NCBI GenBank assembly: GCA_951799405.1
Contig: OX637356.1
Span: forward strand, 10,811,229-10,875,228
Length of the DNA: 64,000 bases
Direction: 5' to 3'
Source of the DNA: Agapetus fuscipes
Taxonomy: Eukaryota > Arthropoda > Insecta > Trichoptera > Glossosomatidae
Shown here: positions 1 through 11,250 of the stretch, one piece after another
Layout: the number at the start of each line of letters is the position of its first letter
Position numbering within the stretch: the first letter of the stretch is position 1
Translations under genes and position numbers: made by a program
Notes under the pieces: model-generated
The model's database searches: none
What the model saw: only the letters and a program-made list of their open reading frames with translations
What the model was told of the DNA's origin: nothing

Positions 1-132
1 TTTTACCATCATCAGCATCTCTTCATATTCAAGTTTACCGGTAATAATGGACCCTATCAATCAGAGTCTTATTAGTCATTTCTCACACATTTGATGACCG
101 AAAACGTTTTTTATAAAAAGTAGTAAAGCTAC

Positions 133-440
133 GCTAGTAAGCTACACATATAGAGACACTTCTTGCCGCGTTATTCCCGAAGGGTTTCGCATATGGCGAG
201 TGGAAACTATTTGTTTTTACAGAAAACGCTGCCGCCTTACGCCAACCAGTTTGAGTGGGGGTTTTCCGAGCTCCCGACTGGTACTCATTTCTTGTGAAGG
301 CTGAGTAAACCTTGCCGGTATTTTATTTTCGGGTTTGAAATAAACACTGAAACGGGAAATCATTTCGTGACACCCTCGGTGGTATTCGAACCCGTGCTCA
401 CGGCATGGAATGCAAGCACTCTATCAACCGAACTACCGGA
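133..440 (-). mobile_element. SINE-A, near full length
   Basis: This tRNA-derived SINE reads on the minus strand. Its tRNA-like head is at 361-440 and includes a box-B-like GGTTCGAAT variant. The body carries the family's 'CGGTGTTTATTTC' and 'GAGTACCAG' landmarks, and the 3' end at about 133-180 is the family's GTGTAGCTTAG end. It is slightly diverged from the best copy at 27593. SINEs of this kind are transcribed by RNA polymerase III and moved by a partner LINE; the partner is not identified here. Confidence 0.8.
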
Positions 441-477
441 ATGAACGAACGACCGGACAAGCAAAAAAAATGAAATA

Positions 478-551
478 TTTTTTCGGGATTCAAACCCACT
501 ACCTTCACATCACGAATCTGAAGTGTTAACCACTAGACTACGGACTGGTTT
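478..551 (-). mobile_element. SINE-B head fragment
   Basis: Only the tRNA-like head of SINE-B is present. On the minus strand it reads box A (GTAGTCTAGTGGTTA-like) and then box B (GGTTTGAATCC). The body is missing. It follows SINE-A closely in the same orientation. Confidence 0.65.
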
Positions 552-1020
552 AGTAGATGCCCCGGAGATTAATCCAGATAGTCGTAAGTTCGCACATTGA
601 ACATTTCAATATGGTAATGAATATTGAAATTACATTATAATTCTGATCGAGGTCATCCTATTGAGCTCCTGGCTATTGTCTGGTTGGGGGATAGAACCCT
701 AGACTGCACTCCGGGGGATGATAGCATCTGCTTATATCGTATGATAATATTATACCATGTTTGGACCATGTATTGTTGTCGGTATTAAGATGCCTGACCG
801 TACAAATTGGATACTTGATCAAACGTGCATATATGTTTCTGATAATCAATACATAACTGAAAGACTGGAATTGAGATACATACTCATTTTCAGACAAATC
901 TTGTTTTATGATAATGTGCATTCATTTGCAACATAATGTTTTAACTTTCTCGAAAGTTCTATAATTTCTTTAATCTTTAATCTTAGTTGCCAAGATATGT
1001 AAACGTTTAAAACTCAAAAA
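552..1020. other. no recognised feature
   Basis: This is AT-rich single-copy-looking sequence. An 82-codon frame on the minus strand (673-921) shows no recognisable domain and is probably chance. Confidence 0.4.
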
Positions 1021-1636
1021 AACATATTAATTAAATAACACACAGTTTTAATTCACTTTTATTTTATTTAAATTATGTCTAACGTTTTCGCCTAAAAAGG
1101 CATCCTCAGGACAATGACAATCAAAAATTAAAATTCTCTTCTTCTTCTTATCCTTTCAACATTAAATAGACAATATAATATTTAGGTATAAATGTAAAAT
1201 CCAAAAAAAAACAAATATAAATGTTTAACCAAATCGTAAATTGTATAATAAAATTGTAAAATGTTAGGTATAAATTAAAGTCAAATTAATAAAATAAATA
1301 TACATGTTTAACCAATATTGTAAACTGTATAGTAAAATTGTAAAATGTATAGTAAATTTGTAAGATGTTAGGTATAAATTTACAGTCAAATTAAATAAAA
1401 AAACACAAATATAGTTGTCATTTAAAATTGTAAAGTCCATAATAAAATTGTAAATTGTATAATCAATTATAAAATTCAAAATAAAATTGTCAGATGTATA
1501 AATTAACCTATAAAATTGTATAATCCAAATTGCAAAAAAAATATAATATAAATTGTTTAATGCATATATAAAATAAAAATAAAAAGCACAATAAGAGTCA
1601 AATTTTTTAAAAACAATAAATTATTAAAGTTAATTA
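1021..1636 (-). repeat. Penelope-like 3' region with degenerate tandem repeat
   Basis: This very AT-rich tract lies downstream of the GIY-YIG frame on the minus strand. The phrase TTAGGTATAAAT recurs near 1183, 1264 and 1368, which marks a degenerate repeat of about 80-105 bp with three units. At its far end (1081-1109) is a hammerhead-like motif. Penelope-like elements carry terminal repeats with such motifs, so I read this as the element's 3' part. Confidence 0.5.
1081..1109 (-). ncRNA. hammerhead-ribozyme-like core
   Basis: On the minus strand the sequence reads CTGAGGA, one extra base, a short GCC/GGC stem with a U-rich loop, then GAAAAC. The hammerhead core is CUGANGA, stem II, GAA. Type I hammerheads are known in Penelope-like elements, and the orientation agrees with the adjacent Penelope-like frame. 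The extra base before stem II, and the lack of stems I and III that I can draw with confidence, keep this a candidate. Confidence 0.4.
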
Positions 1637-2362
1637 TTACTGTAACAATGGAGAGACATATGGAATCTGAACATTTATCAAGTTTGCATTCTTATTTTTA
1701 TGGATTTCCAATGCTTCCAATGCCAAAAGTCTACTCACACTACACTCCGAATGCATTATCTCTACACTAGTAATGTCAAACGTATGACCTTCACCAATGC
1801 AATGATCTGCCATCTCAGAGTGCGCGGATAGACCCCTGAACGCTCTGGAATGCTCTTTAATTCTTGTTTGTATAGATCTCCCTGTCTCTCCAATATATAC
1901 AGCATCACACTGATTACAATTAATTTTATATACCCCCCCCAATTCAAGTCTATCAATTTTGTCTTTATTGTTAAATAATAATTTATGTAAATTAAAGTTT
2001 GTATAGAAGGCCAAATTAAAATTATTTCTTAATATTTTCTGAATTTTATACGACAAATTATTATTAACAAATAGGCATTTTCGCCAGGAATCATTGTTGT
2101 TTTTAGTTATGATAGGATATATAAATTGTTTATAAAGGTCCTGGCGATCATATTTGTTAATAATTTGTGTAACTATGTTTTCTTTATAACCATTATTAAC
2201 AGCAATATCCATAATACAATTATATTCCTTATCATACTCATCTTTATCTAAAGGTAGCACTTTCATTCTATGTATCATAGAATGAAAGGCTGACATTTTT
2301 TGTGAGAATGGATGATTAGCATGAATTACTGTGTCTGTAAGAATAAAGTGAATTAAAACCAT
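1637..2362 (-). pseudogene. Penelope-like retroelement, C-terminal part with GIY-YIG endonuclease
   Basis: The frame has 241 residues. Residues about 8-60 match the region after the reverse transcriptase in Penelope-like elements (TDTVIH..HP..K...FHSMIHR..., then a conserved NGY at 57-59). The GIY-YIG endonuclease follows: GVYKI at 143-147, a CxxC pair at C149/C152, YIGETGR at 156-162 and KEH at 169-171. In the intact element this nuclease nicks target DNA to start reverse transcription. The reverse transcriptase itself is absent. The frame's 5' end lies against an RTE tail copy at 2388, so the element is 5'-truncated. The frame is open but is not a complete gene. Confidence 0.8.
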
Positions 2363-2387
2363 GTTTTACCATTTCAATTTTTAAATA

Positions 2388-2540
2388 TAGACACGTGTAA
2401 GTGCTCACAAATGCTGCATTAATTGTACTTACTAATGACTTACCTCTAACGGCAAATTTGAAACAGGTACAACATTGGCAAAGTAAACCTTTATTTACAG
2501 GATGGGTGGTCAGCCTCATACCAACCTATTAGTCAAAAAA
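2388..2540 (-). repeat. RTE-like 3' tail copy, partial
   Basis: It keeps the 'GGTTGGTATGAGGCTGACCACCC'-type start (2505-2530 on the minus strand), but the middle is diverged and the TTAGA-type end is missing. It abuts the Penelope-like fragment. Confidence 0.65.
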
Positions 2541-2584
2541 CAACTCAGCTTGAATTCAGTCAAGAAAAAAATTGCCAACTACAA

Positions 2585-2785
2585 CCTATAATCGAAGCTG
2601 CAAACAAATATTAACATTCAAAACTCATATCAAATACATGCCCACAAGCAGACGCATGTATGTTCGCGCTTACAAATGCTAAATGTGTATTTACAAATTA
2701 AAACCAAACCTCAAATAAACACAAACACAGCAACTTTTGCTGACCTTCCCTAAAACAGCCCCCCTGTTGCATTGCCAAATTTAAT
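2585..2785 (-). repeat. RTE-like 3' tail copy
   Basis: It runs from a degenerate tail (2585-2600) to the GACCTTCCCT block near 2745, where it stops. It lies 45 bp from the previous copy in the same orientation. Confidence 0.65.
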
Positions 2786-3235
2786 CATTTTCTACAGTAG
2801 GAATTGAGCTAAAATTAAATAGCTTTAAAAATGGATTGACTAAGTATTACCGGTATATTTTTGTAAGAAGACTTCAAAATGTTTTTCGTCAGCAAAACAG
2901 GATGAAAACACGAAAACTTCCTGTTTTTCGTTGTTGCAAAATTTCGCAATCAATTTTGTATAATATTTGGGGTTTTTGGCAGCGTTGCGTGTACGTTAAA
3001 GTCAAAGGCTTGTAAAGAATTACGCGCGCTGCGGTCCGCGGGGACATTCTTTACAAGGGAAACCCAGAAACTCGACGCGTACTAATATAACGACACAACA
3101 AAGTTGGTGCGAACCACGGTTATGTAAACAAATAATATGAGTCGCTTTAAAATGTGCGACGCAAAAAGAGATGAATACTTTAGCGCCTTATGTATAGGCA
3201 ATTTAAATATTAATTACTTGAACTGATGCTTGAAC
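2786..3235. other. unassigned stretch with GC-rich hairpin
   Basis: No gene is recognised. The stretch contains a perfect 12-bp inverted repeat, CTTGTAAAGAAT, at about 3010-3058. It surrounds a GC-rich 26-nt spacer of CG steps that stands out in otherwise AT-rich DNA. Confidence 0.5.
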
Positions 3236-3783
3236 GAAGAAAGTATATGTTGCAAGAATAGAAGGAGGTCGTGGTAGAGGAAGACCGAGAAAGGTATGGA
3301 TGGACCAAATTTTCGAAATAGCGAATGAATGGGATATCCAGAGTCACAATAAAAGGGGAGCTTGTATGAAAAATGTTATGACTCTGGATGAAATTAAAGA
3401 AGTATGCAAGGACAGAAAAAATTTGGCGGCTGATCTGCAATGTAGGCGGCTAAGGCCAAGAATCAATTTTCATTTTTATAGATGTTTTGTAGATTTTGTA
3501 GTGTTTGTTTGTTTGTAAAACTGGATGTAATTAATTGCTTGTATTCCTTGACTTATAGGTTGGTATGAGGCTGACCACCCATGCTGTAAAATATGGTTCA
3601 CTTAGCCAATGCCTTCTCTGTTTCAGGGAAGATCGGCAAAAGTTCTTTTGAGGTTTAGTTTTCATTTGTAAGTAGGTACACATTCAGTATTTATAAGCGC
3701 GAACTTCACACGTGTCATGCATTTGATATGAGTTTTGAATGTTAATATATCTTTGCAACTTAGATTATAGATTATAATAGTAG
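3236..3783 (+). pseudogene. RTE-like LINE, 3' end of ORF plus 3' UTR
   Basis: The first 225 bp encode the RTE-like C-terminus: GRGRPRKVWMDQI, then EIANEW.IQSHNKR and EVCKDRK. The same motif ends the long ORF at 49747-52188. The 3' UTR follows, and the copy ends in TTAGATTATAGATTATA at about 3758-3775. A frame change after KDRK (AAAAAATT) replaces the expected tryptophan. This is a 5'-truncated copy. Confidence 0.85.
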
Positions 3784-4327
3784 CATCAGCTTAGATATAG
3801 AACCTATCAATTTGCGCTCAAAATTTGCACAAAAAATGGCACCCAGTGCAATACTCTCCACCTTTTTTGAAACAAGAGTTTGCCTTGGGATCGCTGGAAA
3901 AATTGTACTCTTAAGTATATACCTTTGCAACTTAGACTGTTATTTTGCCTATACGCGGTGCACGTCCCTGTTCTCTAGCTAGTCTACCCATAAATTCACA
4001 CCTCGAGTGTGATTTTAGCAACAAAACCTCCTATGCCGCAAACTCCATGTGAAAACAATGATGATCCTAACAAAAACATTGTTTGTTATCTAGCAAAGTG
4101 AAAGCAGTAGAAGGCCTTCTCTTGAATATGAGAAATTTATATACAAAGGAAAATATCAGATAGAGCAATACCGTTTATTCGATCAGGAGTTCCACTTTAC
4201 TAAATATAAAGATGTACGAAAGATACTCATTAAATGAACCCTTCAGGAATTTTGTCTTTTCAAGGAGTCTTGGACTATCATGGTATGATTGGAGAGAAAA
4301 TCGTAGTATTTAAAGTGAATGAATTCC
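3784..4327. other. no recognised feature
   Basis: No frame or repeat is assigned. A short block at 4105-4140 (AGTAGAAGGCCTTCTCTTGAA) resembles 9335-9365 and may be an unnamed dispersed repeat. Confidence 0.35.
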
Positions 4328-4592
4328 AGATCTAATCTTATCTAATCTAATCTAAGTTGCAAAGATAAATTAACATTTAAAATTCATATTTAATGCATTC
4401 CCATAAGTAAACTCGTGCAAGTTCACGCTTACAAATGCTGCATGTGTTTTTACAAATAACAATGCAAAACTCAAATCAACATAAATCTTTTTGCCGAACT
4501 TTCCTGGAACATAGGTGACACTGGCAATGTGAACCATTTCTTACAATGTGAGTTATAAGCCTCATACCAAGTTATTAATCAAGGAATATAAA
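4328..4592 (-). repeat. RTE-like 3' tail copy, full block
   Basis: This copy is complete from the (TCTAA)n tail at 4328-4353 to AATCAAGGAATA at 4592. It has the TTAGA-type tail, unlike the TTATAGA-type tail of the copy at 3236. Confidence 0.8.
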
Positions 4593-5065
4593 TAATGACG
4601 ATCCTTGGTTTAAGATTCAAAAAAAGTAAACTACGTAATAAAAATTACGAAAATCTCTTTTCATTGGAATTCCAAGAAAAAGCATTTAAAATTTTCAGCG
4701 GTTTAGCTTCCAGCACTTAAAAACTTGTTTAATTTTTTTGCAAAAGCAAAAGCCTTTTCGTGGAATGTTGGGCGGGAAAATTAACGCGCTGTCGCCCGCA
4801 TAAGTTAATCAGAGACTTGAAGCAAGGACTAAATTTAATACCCATCTCACCTACACACCTGCTAGCATGAAAATCTTTCAAGTCATGGCATGTACGTGAC
4901 GTACTGTAACGAAAGGATTTAAAAAGGGTTTGTAGGGAAAATAAAGAGTATAGGGAAATTTTGAATATGGAATTGAAAAACAAAAGATGGTCGACAACGA
5001 GTAAAAAAGATCAGCTTGCCTGGCTTGCAGCCACAGACTGGTGAAAAATTGGATTGTAAATACTA
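4593..5065. other. unassigned, with one short shared segment
   Basis: No gene is recognised. The segment at 4985-5060 (GCAGCCACAGACTGGTG at its core) resembles 10540-10610, suggesting an unnamed dispersed repeat. Confidence 0.35.
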
Positions 5066-5537
5066 TGCTTAATGAATGGAATATCAAGAGTCATAACAAA
5101 AGGAGGGATTGTATGAAGAGGTCATGACTCTGGATGAAACAAAAGCAGTATGTAAGGACAGAAAGAATTGGCGGTTGATCTGGAATGTTGGCGGTTAGGA
5201 CTAGGTTTTTTTTAATTAGAATTTCATTTTCTGTTTTTAGTTTTGATGTCCGTACATATTATTATTTCAAAATGTAATTTGCTGTGTATGTTCCATGACT
5301 TATAGGTTGGTATGCAGCTGACCACCCATGCTGTAGAAGATGGTTCACTTTGCCAACGTCACCTCTGTTTCAAGGAAAGTCGGCAAGAGTTGCAGGGTGC
5401 TCATTTGAGATTCGGGTTTTTATATTGTAAATCCGAACGCGAACTTATACGTGTCTGCTTGTCAAAATGCATATATATATAATTTGAATTCTTAATGTTT
5501 CATATCTTTGCAACTTAGATTAGAATAGATAAGATGT
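5066..5537 (+). pseudogene. RTE-like LINE, 3' end of ORF plus 3' UTR
   Basis: The remnant encodes NEWNI.SHNKR and the EVCKDRK-type end, with a deletion near 5122, followed by the 3' UTR. The tail at 5512-5537 reads TTAGATTAGAATAGAT. It is shorter in the coding part than the copy at 3236. Confidence 0.8.
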
Positions 5538-6464
5538 TTTATTTTCCCTACATACCTATTAAAACCTTTCATTACAGTACGTTTCTTGATATCTTCGACA
5601 GGTTTACTCAGTGACATGATATTTAAACTCAGTAAACTTCCAGCTCCGATGAAACAAATTAACTTAACTCAAAAATCACAACTCATGCGTCAAATTTATC
5701 TAAGATAGACAACTTAAGTCTAACATATTCATTTTCTTTCTTGTGTTACAAATTTACTTCAAAAGATATACATAAGTATTTTTCGAGAAGAATATTTCAA
5801 ATTTTAATTAATTTATTATGGGGGTTTTTAATTAAAAATAGGTAATATGTTCATTTTCCACGGACGAGTATATTTGAAACAACTCCACAGGGAGTAATTT
5901 ACTGTTATATACTCCACGCATTAATTTATACGTTTAAACAAAACCATAGCGTTTAGAGAAAAATATATGAAAAATTAAACAGAGCCCACAGTGAGCGTTT
6001 TATGTCCTATTTATTTTTACTTAAACGCTATGGGGTAGGTTAAGCGTAGAGCTTTATACAAAGGGCTCTCCTGGTTAAAATATATTTGAAGGTGTCTTGA
6101 GGCAGTTTACTATGGATCTTTTAAACGGGTACAGACTCTCATGAAATCTCTCAGAGGCAAAGTAAGCCAAGGCAGAAAATACTAAGTATTTTTTTTTAAT
6201 ATTTACAAGTGTATGTGATTTAAATTAATTCAATTCATGGTTATATCAGATCTATTTGTTTAAAAAATAAAATTTTACACATACCAAGTGATTTGAAACG
6301 AGTTAGTAGAGATGCATTTTTTTATATTAAAGACAGAAACAAGCTGCAATCTTCAGTCACGACTATTAACTTCCTATGGATGTACTAAAATTTGATGCTA
6401 AAAACATCAACTAAGCTGCACATGTAATACAGCTTCTTACGGCGCGGCGATACGCCGTGGGGGC
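5538..6464. other. no gene; one inverted-repeat MITE-like patch
   Basis: This is AT-rich DNA. At 5944-6040 CCATAGCGTTTA is repeated inverted as TAAACGCTATGG. The motif is shared with patches near 16990, 32560, 46750 and 56200. Confidence 0.4.
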
Positions 6465-6525
6465 TGGTTCTCATTTCGTCTAAAAACTGAATAAACCCTT
6501 GCCAGACTTATAATAAAAGAGGAAA
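6465..6525 (-). repeat. SINE-A body fragment
   Basis: A short minus-strand fragment of the SINE-A body (GGGGCTGGTTCTCATTTC, then CCTTGCCAGA). Head and tail are missing. Confidence 0.55.
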
Positions 6526-6667
6526 AAATGATTTATTTGTTTTTGCACTCAAATGGTGTTATATGAAAAAACGTGAATGTAAAAAAATAAATAAAGATAA
6601 TTTTCAATGAATTAAAATTTCTGTGAAATTAATCTTTGAGATGTTTCAATCAACATTAATTCCTTTC

Positions 6668-6935
6668 GACCGGTCTGTAGTCTAGTGGTAACGCTTCGGA
6701 CATGTTGACAGGACAAGTTGGAAGGTTATGGGTTCGAATCCCAGTGGAGCACAATAAATAAACCATTTACATTTTCAAAGATGCGGTTGGCTGGATTGAA
6801 AATTTTTACCTTTACCAAAGCCCATCCAGCCTTACAGAAACTTGCTTGAGAATCTCCGCTTTCTATAGCGACAAACAAGCTTGCAGACGGCTCTTGAGGG
6901 GTAATTCACACGAAAATAGCGCTTCTTATTTTATT
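6668..6935 (+). mobile_element. SINE-B, full length
   Basis: The tRNA-like head (6668-6755) has box A GTAGTCTAGTGGTAACG and box B GGTTCGAATCC. The body has the CCATCCAGCCTTACAG landmark, and the copy ends with CTCTTGAGG....CACACGAAAATAGCGCT. It has no 5S-like head. The box A resembles Asp/Glu-type tRNAs, but no foldable tRNA is encoded. Confidence 0.8.
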
Positions 6936-7285
6936 ACAGACTGAAGAATACAAACGCGATGTTTCGAATTGTGTCTATCTTTACAAATATACAACTGGCA
7001 GCGTAGCTCGTAGGCGAGTGACCCGACCACACTCTCGCACGATGTACCTACTCGCCGAGCGCTACGGCAATTGTCTCGTGTGTGCGTGTTTCCGGCACTC
7101 TACATTTCTCCACAATATTCCACATTTCAGACGCTGTAATATCCTTTGTCGGAACGCTCAAAAGTTGGTTCATATTGAAACAGTCAAACCGCACTTCACC
7201 TCTAGATGGAATTGAATAAGTTACAGCGAAACTGAATGGTATTGCTGTTCCCATTGTATCTAGAAACATTGTCGTCATCAAAATG
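6936..7285. other. no recognised gene; locally GC-richer
   Basis: 6985-7200 is richer in GC than its surroundings. It carries an open 90-codon minus frame (7048-7320) that matches no family I know, and has no convincing splice sites. It could be an unnamed repeat or unique DNA. Confidence 0.35.
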
Positions 7286-7522
7286 TATCTATAATCTAAG
7301 TCGCAAAGATATATTGCCATTTAAGGCTCATATTTAAAACATGCCTACAAGCAGGAACATGTAAGTTTACGCTTATACATGCTGCTGTGTACATACAAAA
7401 AACTAAGCTTTGCAACTCCTTCCGCCTTTTCCTGACACCAAGGTGGCATTGACAAAAGAGAAGCAAGTTTTGACAGCACGAGCGTTCAGCCTCTTACCTA
7501 CCTATAAGTCAAGGAGCAATTT
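7286..7522 (-). repeat. RTE-like 3' tail copy
   Basis: Near-complete block with a TTATAGA-type tail at 7286-7300. The CACCCC block is altered to CACCAAGG. Confidence 0.75.
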
Positions 7523-7552
7523 ACCAAATTACAAAGCATACCTCAAATTTAA

Positions 7553-8050
7553 TCTTCTTCTTCTTCTTCTTCAGCCTGTATTGATCGTCCACTCCTGGAC
7601 GTAGGCCTCCTCTCGCATTTTCCATTCGTTTCTATCCTGAGCGATCCACATCCAGGCAAGTCCTGCACTTCTCTGAACATCGTCACGCCAACGCAACTGT
7701 GGGCGCCCAACTCCACGCTTTGCCGTCCTTGGGCACCAGCACAGCAGTCGCTTTGTCCTTCATTTGGATCGCGAGCGACATGTCCCGCCCATCGCCACTT
7801 GAGGGTTGCGGCCATCTTGATGACATCGGAAACCTTTGTCCTGACTCTTATGTCCTCATTTCTGAGTCTGTCCCGCAAACTGACACCCAACATGGCTCTC
7901 TCCATTGCTCTCTGTGTGACTCTTAGCTTGTGGGCACTTTTTCGTGACATTGTGACTGTCTCAATACCATAAGTGAACACTGGCAGGACACAGGCATTGA
8001 ATACTTTCCTTTTTAAGTTGATGGGTATTTTTGTATTTTTCAAAATGTGA
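7553..8050 (-). pseudogene. third RTE-type LINE, C-terminal ORF fragment with (GAA)n tail
   Basis: The minus frame 7549-8043 gives 164 residues. Residues 1-90 (CVLPVFTYGIET, LRDRLRNEDIR, then WRWAGHVARD) are the C-terminal region shared by many RTE-clade reverse transcriptases. A frameshift then scrambles the part that normally holds a GRPQLRWRDDV-like motif, which remains readable in another frame. The copy ends in (GAA)n, seen as TTC repeats at 7555-7571. Its wording and tail set it apart from the LINEs at 12768 and 49747. Confidence 0.8.
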
Positions 8051-8314
8051 CCAAGATTTGACCAAATTTAATAAATAATGTATTTTGGTTTAATCGCAAA
8101 GACAATTTTTTTTCAAAAAATTGTTAAAAAGAGTTCTTTTAATGTAAGGTCTGAACATTTATTTAAAAAGAAATTGGGACCAGCAAAAATATGGTTACAT
8201 ATTTTTTTTTTTTTTTCAAATTGCTGCAACTTTCTTTAAGAAAGTGGACATTGCAGATTTTGACGTTGACTTTATGGACACATTTCAAATCATTATATGT
8301 TTTATTTTGCAAGA
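8051..8314. other. no recognised feature
   Basis: AT-rich, with a T-run at 8203-8216; nothing is assigned. Confidence 0.35.
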
Positions 8315-8445
8315 AGACCGGTCACCGAGGTCCATCCTGCCTTTAAGTAACTGGGTATTGCTTGTGTAAATGGCGCTTTCTATAGCGACGACCAAATGTG
8401 CCGAGGGCTTTTGAAGTGTGATTTATACAAGAATAGCGCTCACTA
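8315..8445 (+). repeat. SINE-B, 3' half
   Basis: The copy begins in the body at GACCGGTCACCGAGGTCCAT and runs to the end (TAGCGCTCAC). The tRNA-like head is missing. Confidence 0.65.
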
Positions 8446-8954
8446 AATAAACAATCTCAATTTAATATTATTGTCTATTATTTTTTCTCCACATTTTTTT
8501 GTACAACAAACACACAACAAATACAAGAAAACATACATTAATTCAATTGTGTATTAAATTTATAATTTTTACACTTTATATACAACAAAAAATGTTTAAG
8601 TGTATTTGAATGCGTGAAAGTGAGGCCAAATTAATTATTTTTTAATGTATCTGTGAATGGCAGTTTTTTTTAGAAATAATGAACTTTCATGTCCGAATGA
8701 AAGGTCTAGTATACTGAAATGAATTCGCAAAGAATGAAGGAATGAAAAAAATAATGAAAGCCCATTGTTGCGAATTGTATGCATCGTGCAGAAATAATGG
8801 AATGAGAAACGTAGCATCGAAAGATGTAGATTCAATCGCAAAGAAAAAAATCCTTCGAGAAATAATGTAAAATCTTAAAATGAGAAATGAAACATTTCCC
8901 TTCAATCTTTTATGACAAGGATTTTCAATATCCGATAAAAGTTGCCGTCAGTTA
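8446..8954. other. no recognised feature
   Basis: AT-rich; two overlapping minus-strand frames of about 70 codons near 8635-8905 look like chance. Confidence 0.35.
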
Positions 8955-9165
8955 GGTTTGAATGTGGCTGACCAACATGCTGTAAAAAATTATTCACTTT
9001 GCCAATGTCATGCCTGTTTCAGGGAAGGTTGGCAAGCGTTGAAGGGTTCATGTTCATTTGAGGTTTGGATTTTAATTTGTAAGTAAACATGCATCATTTG
9101 TAAGCGCAAACTAAGACGTGTCTGGTTGTAGGCATGCATTTTATATGAACTTGCATATTAGATTA
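8955..9165 (+). repeat. RTE-like 3' tail copy
   Basis: Runs from a degraded start (GTGGCTGACCAACATGCTG) to ATTAGATTATTT; the sequence just before the tail is shortened. Confidence 0.7.
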
Positions 9166-9995
9166 TTTTTATTAATGTTTTCAACGCTAAAAGACTTTTT
9201 TTTTGTTTTTGCATAAAATTCACATGAAAACAAACAAAAAATATGCTCAAACCCTCCTCGTACCCGTTCTGTATGTATGTGTCAGAAGGACCCACAGCAC
9301 ATGGACGCTCATACAAAGCTATATATTTTCTAAAGTAGCGGAAGGCCTTCCCGTGAAATAAGAGCAACGGCAGGACAAAACAAAAACCTCTAGGTCAGAT
9401 GCGTGCCCATGACTCTAAAAGTAAATGGTTCGATGTTCCTGAAGGTAATAGCATCCCTCAGGTGGCACTCCTTGTGGGATTGTTGCTAGATCACGAGTAG
9501 CGTGAAGAATGATACACATAAAAAAATATATATTAATAATAATAATAGTCTAAGGACAGGATTACTGTGAATCCGCTTGGCAAAACGAAGCGCTAAATCG
9601 CTCAAAAGCAAAAACAAAAAATAGTAATATTATTTTTAATACAAGGGTTAAGTTTCGCACACTAAAAAAGACTACATTTTTTTTTCAGTGTGATACATCG
9701 GCGCCTTAAAATATTAAACACTTTATTCACTAAGCCTTCTTGTACAAGTAATGCATCAGAATTTTATCTTTTTACACAAAAAACCAGCGCTTGAGGCAGC
9801 ATAGTTAAGTGCTGCTTTTAGCATACTTACCATAGTGAGGACTTTGAATAATAAAATTAAAGTAACGTTAAAAACAAAAACAAAATTAATTTGAAAACAC
9901 TTTGGTCGATCTTCGTAATATTTAAGAATTTACTTAAGTTGAGAAAGTTTATATAAAAGTCACTATAAAATCTGAGTATACCCCGAAAATGTAGT
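9166..9995. other. no recognised feature
   Basis: No gene. 9330-9365 resembles 4105-4140. The rest is AT-rich, with an (AATAAT)n patch at 9531-9546. Confidence 0.35.
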
Positions 9996-10293
9996 CAAGT
10001 CGAAAGTTCAGTCGGTAGAGTGCTTGCATTCCATGCCGAGAGCAAGGGTTTCAATCAATGAAATGATTTCCCATTTCGGTGTGTATATCAAAATCAAAAT
10101 AAACATCGGTTTACTCGTCCGTCACAAGAAATGAGTACCAGCCCCCTCGAGAGCTGGGAAATCCCTACTTCAACTTAAGTGGTTGGTGTAAAGCCAGCCC
10201 CCTTGCCTGTAAAAATAAACTGGTTTAACTTGCTACATGCGATCCTTTCGGAAAGAACGCGGCAAGAAGTTACACTGTACGTGTAGCTTAGCC
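9996..10293 (+). mobile_element. SINE-A, near full length
   Basis: The head is at 9996-10060 (box A AGTTCAGTCGGTAGAG, with box B decayed to GGTTTCAATC). The body has GAAATGAGTACCAGCCCCCTC and the end is ACGTGTAGCTTAG. Confidence 0.8.
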
Positions 10294-11030
10294 AACTGCA
10301 AGCCAAACAAGCACTAAGGAACGTTAATTAGCAAGTCGAAAATATTATACTTGAGGTGAAATAAATGCTCAATTTGTGAAAATAAAACTGTTTTAAAAAA
10401 AATATATAGTACCTTCTCATATCTAAAGGTGGTAAAACCGGTATGGGGATTGTATCGAGATGAATTGTTTAGGTAGAATGGAACATAAAATTTTAATTTG
10501 AATTTGAAAATAAAACAACAGAACGCAGAAAAGGAGGTTAGAAAAAAAAGGAGATTGCTTGCTGGGATTCAGAGCCACAGGCTGGTGTAAATTATGATTA
10601 AACGTATAAATATTATTGTGTTTTGTTGTTGTCGTGATGGTGAAATAAAGTTTAACATAAATGTGGTTGTTGTAGATATATATCTAATTGTGGCGTTCAT
10701 CAGTTAGAGGAGTAAATAAAACTGAATATTACTTCTAGTCTGTGATGAAGAAATTATCCTCATAAATATATCCTCACAGAATAACAAAACAGCTCAAAAA
10801 AACAAACCTCTTAAATCTCTTTTAACATAACTTATCCACGGGTTATTAAACCAAGACAGAAAACAAATACATAAATATGGAGATAGTTATTTTAAGATTA
10901 TGCACTGTCAAATAAATATCGCAGTGCCTAGGCACATCGGGGTATAGTTGCCGCGCTTCATGATTTCACGACTTGGCAGCACTTAGCACAACTTCCCGCC
11001 GAAAATGCATTTCCCGCGGAATTTACTGCG
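10294..11030. other. no gene recognised
   Basis: AT-rich sequence; 10540-10610 resembles 4985-5060. Confidence 0.35.
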
Positions 11031-11034
11031 TTAT

Positions 11035-11250
11035 CTCCCTGGTCTCTGACCCGGTACCACGACAAATTGGTCGTAGACAGCCTGTCCATAGATATGGCTC
11101 GGCCATGGATTTATCGATTACAGACAAGTCGACCACAGATAACTCATCTAAAGATAACCCGTTTACAGATACATCGGTCACGGGCAATTTGGTCGCACGA
11201 CAAAACTGTCGTGCGACCGAAAAGCCACATGGCTTTTCGGTCAAGTACAA
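11035..11250 (+). repeat. 15-bp degenerate minisatellite ending in two adjoining hairpins
   Basis: From about 11076 the sequence is built of 15-bp phrases such as GACAAGTCGACCACA, GATAACTCATCTAAA, GATAACCCGTTTACA and GATACATCGGTCACG. In one frame this gives a pentapeptide rhythm (ITDKS, TTDNS, SKDNP, FTDTS, VTGNL). It ends in two abutting hairpins: CGCACGAC/GTCGTGCG (11203-11225) and GACCGAAAAGCC/GGCTTTTCGGTC (11216-11243). The 5-residue rhythm follows from 15-bp units, so I do not call a gene. Confidence 0.7.
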
